Translations under genes and position numbers: made by a program
In this document: positions 61,142-64,000 of the stretch, piece by piece
Layout: every line of letters starts with the position of its first letter
Numbering within the stretch: position 1 is the stretch's first letter
NCBI GenBank assembly: GCA_002168225.1
Contig: NHBH01000009.1
Location: forward strand, 721,115 to 785,114
Direction: 5' to 3'
DNA: 64,000 nt
DNA from: Micavibrio sp. TMED2
GTDB lineage: Bacteria > Pseudomonadota > Alphaproteobacteria > TMED2
Notes under the pieces: generated by a model
Seen by the model: only the letters and a program-made list of their open reading frames with translations
Database searches by the model: none
Told to the model about the DNA's origin: nothing

Positions 61142-63826
61142 ATGAGCAGCGGCGCCACAACCAACGCAATCCGTCAAAAATTCATCGATTTCTTTGCCGA
61201 TGCCGGTCATCAGCCTGTTGCATCCAGCCCGCTGGTGCCGCGCAATGATCCGACCCTGATGTTCACCAATGCCGGGATGGTTCAGTTCAAGAACGTATTC
61301 ACCGGCACCGAGCAGCGTGATTACAAACGCGCCGTGACGTCACAGAAATGCGTGCGTGCCGGTGGCAAGCACAATGATCTGGAGAATGTCGGCTATACCG
61401 CCCGGCACCACACCTTCTTCGAGATGCTCGGCAACTTCTCCTTCGGCGATTATTTCAAGGAAAACGCCATTGAGTATGCCTGGAACCTGATTACCCGGGA
61501 TTATGGCCTGCCGAAAGACAAGCTGCTGGTTACCGTCTATTCCGAGGATGATGAGGCCCACGCCCTTTGGAAAAAAATTGCCGGCTTGAGCGATGAAAAA
61601 ATCATCCGCATTCCGACCTCCGACAATTTCTGGGCCATGGGCGATACCGGCCCCTGCGGTCCGTGTTCCGAAATCTTTTTCGACCATGGCGATCATATCC
61701 CCGGTGGCCCGCCGGGCAGCCCGGATGAGGATGGCGACCGGTTCATCGAAATCTGGAACCTCGTCTTCATGCAGTTCGAACAGGTTTCGCTCGAAGAGCG
61801 GATCAGCCTGCCGAAACCGTCGATTGATACCGGCATGGGGCTGGAGCGGATTGCCGCCGTCCTGCAGGGCAAGCATGACAATTACGATATTGACCTGATG
61901 CGCGCCCTGATCGAGGCATCGGCCAATGTCACCAATGGCGAGCCGGATGGCGAGCGTGCGGTTTCCCACCGGGTTATTGCCGACCATTTGCGCGCCACCA
62001 GCTTCCTGATTGCCGATGGCGTGCTGCCATCGAATGAAGGTCGTGGCTATGTCCTGCGCCGGATCATGCGCCGCGCCATGCGTCATGCCCATCTGCTCGG
62101 TGCGGAAGAGCCGGTGGTGTACAAACTGGTGCCGGCGCTGATCGCCCAGATGGGTGAGGCATTCCCGGAACTGCGCCGTGCCGAGGCGCTGATTACCGAG
62201 ACCCTGAAGCTCGAGGAATCCCGGTTCAAGAAGACCCTGTCCCGCGGTCTTGGCCTGCTTGATCAGGAGAGTGCGAAACTGGGCGATCGCGGTACGCTGC
62301 CCGGCGATGTGGCGTTCAAGCTCTATGACACCTATGGCTTCCCGCTTGACCTGACGCAGGATGTGCTGCGCGGCGAGGGCAAGACTGTCGATACCGACGG
62401 CTTCAATGCCGCGATGGAACAGCAGAAGGCCGAAGCCCGCAAGGCATGGGCCGGGTCCGGCGAGGCGGCAACCGAAACCGTCTGGTTCGAGCTGCGTGAG
62501 CAGGTCGGTGCCACCGAATTCCTCGGCTATGATACCGAACATGCAGAGGCTGAAATCCGCGCACTGGTTGCTGATGGCAAACCGGTTGAGAGCATCGCTG
62601 CTGGCGGGGAGGGCTTTGTCATCACCAACCAGACCCCGTTCTATGGTGAGAGCGGCGGCCAGATGGGCGATACCGGCGGGCTGTTCAGCGCCGAAGGCGT
62701 CGAGGCCACGATCACCGATACCCAGAAGAAGCTCGGCGATCTGTTCGTGCATGTGGTCAAGGTGACCAAGGGCACCCTGAAAAAGGGGCTCGCGGTTGAG
62801 TTGAGTGTCGACAACACCCGCCGCTCACGCATCCGCGCCAACCACTCGGCAACCCACCTGCTGCACGAGGCGCTGCGCCGCCATCTGGGCGATCATGTGG
62901 CCCAGAAAGGCTCGCTCGTGGCACCGGAACGCCTGCGTTTCGATATTTCACACCAGAAGCCGATGAGCGCTGATGAACTGATCGAGATCGAACGCGAGGT
63001 GAATGCCCGCATTCGTGAGAACTCGCCGGTCACCACCCGCCTGATGTCGATTGATGAGGCAATGGAGAGCGGTGCCCGCGCACTGTTCGGTGAGAAATAC
63101 GGCGATGAAGTGCGGGTTGTCTCCATGGGCAAGCCGGAAGCCGGGTCCAATATCGAGTATTCGGTTGAGCTCTGCGGCGGTACCCATGTGGCCCAGACCG
63201 GTGATATCGGCATGTTGCGCATCGTCAGCGAGAGCGCGGTGTCTGCCGGTGTCCGCCGGGTTGAGGCGGTGACCGCCGGTGATGCCCTCGAACTGGCCCT
63301 GACCCAGGAGCGCCAGTTGCAGGCCACTGCCGAGGCGCTGAAAACCACCCCGGCAACGGTTACCGAGCGGGTACAGGCGCTGCTCGACGAACGCAAGAAG
63401 CTGGAACGTGAAGTCAGTGAACTGCGGCGTCAACTGGCGGCTGCCGGTGGTGGCGGTGCCAATTCCAATGATCAGTCAGCGGAAGCCCGCGATGTGGGTG
63501 GTGTTGCCTATATCGGTCGGGTATTGGCCGATCTGCCAGCCAAGGAGCTGAAACCGCTCGCCGATACCATGAAGCAGAAACTCGGGTCCGGGGTGGTCGC
63601 ACTGGTAGCGGTCAGCGAGGGCAAGGCCTCTGTTGTGGTCGGTGTCACCGATGACCTGACCGGCAAGGTCAGTGCGGTTGATCTGGTTCGCGTCGCATCC
63701 GATGCCGTTGGCGGCAAGGGCGGCGGCGGTCGTCCCGACATGGCACAGGCCGGTGGTCCGGACGGTGCCGCAGCGGAAGCCGCCCTGAGCGCGGTTGAAC
63801 AGGCAATCGCTGCCAGCGCAGGCTGA
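61142..63826 (+). CDS. alaS: Alanyl-tRNA synthetase AlaS
   Basis: Class II aminoacyl-tRNA synthetase (894 aa) charging tRNA-Ala. The N-terminal catalytic domain starts [24 protein letters not shown]. The editing domain has the HxxxH motif in [12 protein letters not shown] and the Cys-x-x-x-His motif in CGGTHV. A coiled coil (about 735-760) and the Gly-rich C-Ala domain ([14 protein letters not shown]) complete it. recA-alaS adjacency is common in Alphaproteobacteria. No clear Shine-Dalgarno precedes the ATG. Confidence 0.97.
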   Translation: MSSGATTNAIRQKFIDFFADAGHQPVASSPLVPRNDPTLMFTNAGMVQFKNVFTGTEQRDYKRAVTSQKCVRAGGKHNDLENVGYTARHHTFFEMLGNFSFGDYFKENAIEYAWNLITRDYGLPKDKLLVTVYSEDDEAHALWKKIAGLSDEKIIRIPTSDNFWAMGDTGPCGPCSEIFFDHGDHIPGGPPGSPDEDGDRFIEIWNLVFMQFEQVSLEERISLPKPSIDTGMGLERIAAVLQGKHDNYDIDLMRALIEASANVTNGEPDGERAVSHRVIADHLRATSFLIADGVLPSNEGRGYVLRRIMRRAMRHAHLLGAEEPVVYKLVPALIAQMGEAFPELRRAEALITETLKLEESRFKKTLSRGLGLLDQESAKLGDRGTLPGDVAFKLYDTYGFPLDLTQDVLRGEGKTVDTDGFNAAMEQQKAEARKAWAGSGEAATETVWFELREQVGATEFLGYDTEHAEAEIRALVADGKPVESIAAGGEGFVITNQTPFYGESGGQMGDTGGLFSAEGVEATITDTQKKLGDLFVHVVKVTKGTLKKGLAVELSVDNTRRSRIRANHSATHLLHEALRRHLGDHVAQKGSLVAPERLRFDISHQKPMSADELIEIEREVNARIRENSPVTTRLMSIDEAMESGARALFGEKYGDEVRVVSMGKPEAGSNIEYSVELCGGTHVAQTGDIGMLRIVSESAVSAGVRRVEAVTAGDALELALTQERQLQATAEALKTTPATVTERVQALLDERKKLEREVSELRRQLAAAGGGGANSNDQSAEARDVGGVAYIGRVLADLPAKELKPLADTMKQKLGSGVVALVAVSEGKASVVVGVTDDLTGKVSAVDLVRVASDAVGGKGGGGRPDMAQAGGPDGAAAEAALSAVEQAIAASAG

Positions 63827-63837
63827 GCGATAGCCAC

Positions 63838-64000
63838 GTGAGACTGCCGCTTAAAAGAACACTGCACTATGACGGGATGCGTGGTCGGGCCGAACGCCTG
63901 ATCCGTCACCCTGCTTGGGACCCTGTGATCCTCGGGCTGATTATCATCAATGCCATCGTGCTCGGGCTTGAGACTGTACCCTCGGTCATGGAGCCGTTCG
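63838..64000 (+). CDS. Ion-channel protein, 5' part (voltage-gated cation channel type)
   Basis: The window ends within this gene. The visible 54 residues begin MRLPLKRTLHYDGMRGRAER (GTG start; ATG at 63877 is an alternative). They contain a first transmembrane helix with WDPVILGLIIINAIVLGLET, the S1 pattern of bacterial NaChBac/Kv-like channels (W-x-x-V-I-x-x-L-I-x-x-N-A-x-x-L-G-L-E). It begins 9 bases after alaS. Selectivity cannot be judged without the pore. Confidence 0.65.
   Translation, partial: MRLPLKRTLHYDGMRGRAERLIRHPAWDPVILGLIIINAIVLGLETVPSVMEPF

Noticed and set aside
61340..62752. 470-residue minus-strand open frame over alaS
   Set aside because: Antisense of a conserved synthetase gene; no domain motif.
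1..64000. CRISPR arrays, insertion sequences, prophage or tRNA/rRNA genes
   Set aside because: No repeat-spacer pattern, transposase, integrase or RNA gene signature was seen while reading both strands.

Overview
The window is a nearly continuous alphaproteobacterial chemotaxis and flagellum supercluster, ending in recA-alaS housekeeping genes. CtrA, FlbD, FliX, FlaF, FlbT and the CheA-W-Y-B-R order are hallmarks of Alphaproteobacteria. The gene content (fliM, a small coiled-coil protein, motE, cheY, cheZ, a motB pair, and recA-alaS alongside) suggests a Rhodospirillales-like organism. I cannot name the genus from sequence alone. No rRNA, tRNA, CRISPR array, transposase or prophage gene was seen.

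Layout. 1-4853: the 3' part of a hybrid cheA, then cheW, cheY, cheB and cheR, closed by a terminator. 4906-7679: ctrA (-) divergent from fliI-fliJ (+), with a CtrA-like box between them. 7688-20071 (-): a long operon read as fliF-fliG-fliH-fliN-motA-flbD-flhA-flhF, a second FliK-like gene, and a small unknown gene. 20502-27772: a FlaG-like protein (+), then flgK-flgL, flbT-flaF and two flagellins, all (-). 28077-32390 (+): a TPR/GT41 glycosyltransferase, a TPR protein and a nucleotide-sugar dehydrogenase, probably for flagellin or surface glycosylation. 32624-38962 (-): fliK-flgD-flgE and flgI-flgJ-flgN. 39209-40240 (+): fliX and dksA. 40372-43872 (-): flgF-flgG-flgA-flgH, with flgA broken by an in-frame TAG. 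44233-53843 (+): fliL, fliM, a coiled-coil protein, motE, cheY, cheZ, two MotB-like genes and a large secreted repeat protein. 53874-55785 (-): flhX-like gene-fliO-fliP. 55941-59654 (+): flgB-flgC-fliE-fliQ-fliR-flhB. 59820-64000 (+): recA, alaS and the start of an ion-channel gene.

Regulation. Seven good sigma-54 (-24/-12) promoter matches sit 25-100 bases upstream of flagellar operons: fliF, flgK, fliK, flgI, flgF, the flhX-like gene and flgB. The window also encodes the sigma-54 activator FlbD (GAFTGA present, receiver acidic pocket degenerate) and its partner FliX. The sigma-54-driven fliF operon itself contains flbD, so a feed-forward loop is likely. The only convincing CtrA-type site is between ctrA and fliI.

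Most notable points: the nonsense codon in flgA; a tandem MotB pair whose first member lacks the channel aspartate; a divergent sigma-54 promoter pair; a second FliK-like protein; an unassigned small gene closing the fliF operon that may belong to the T-fold/QueF superfamily; and a glycosylation cassette beside the flagellins.
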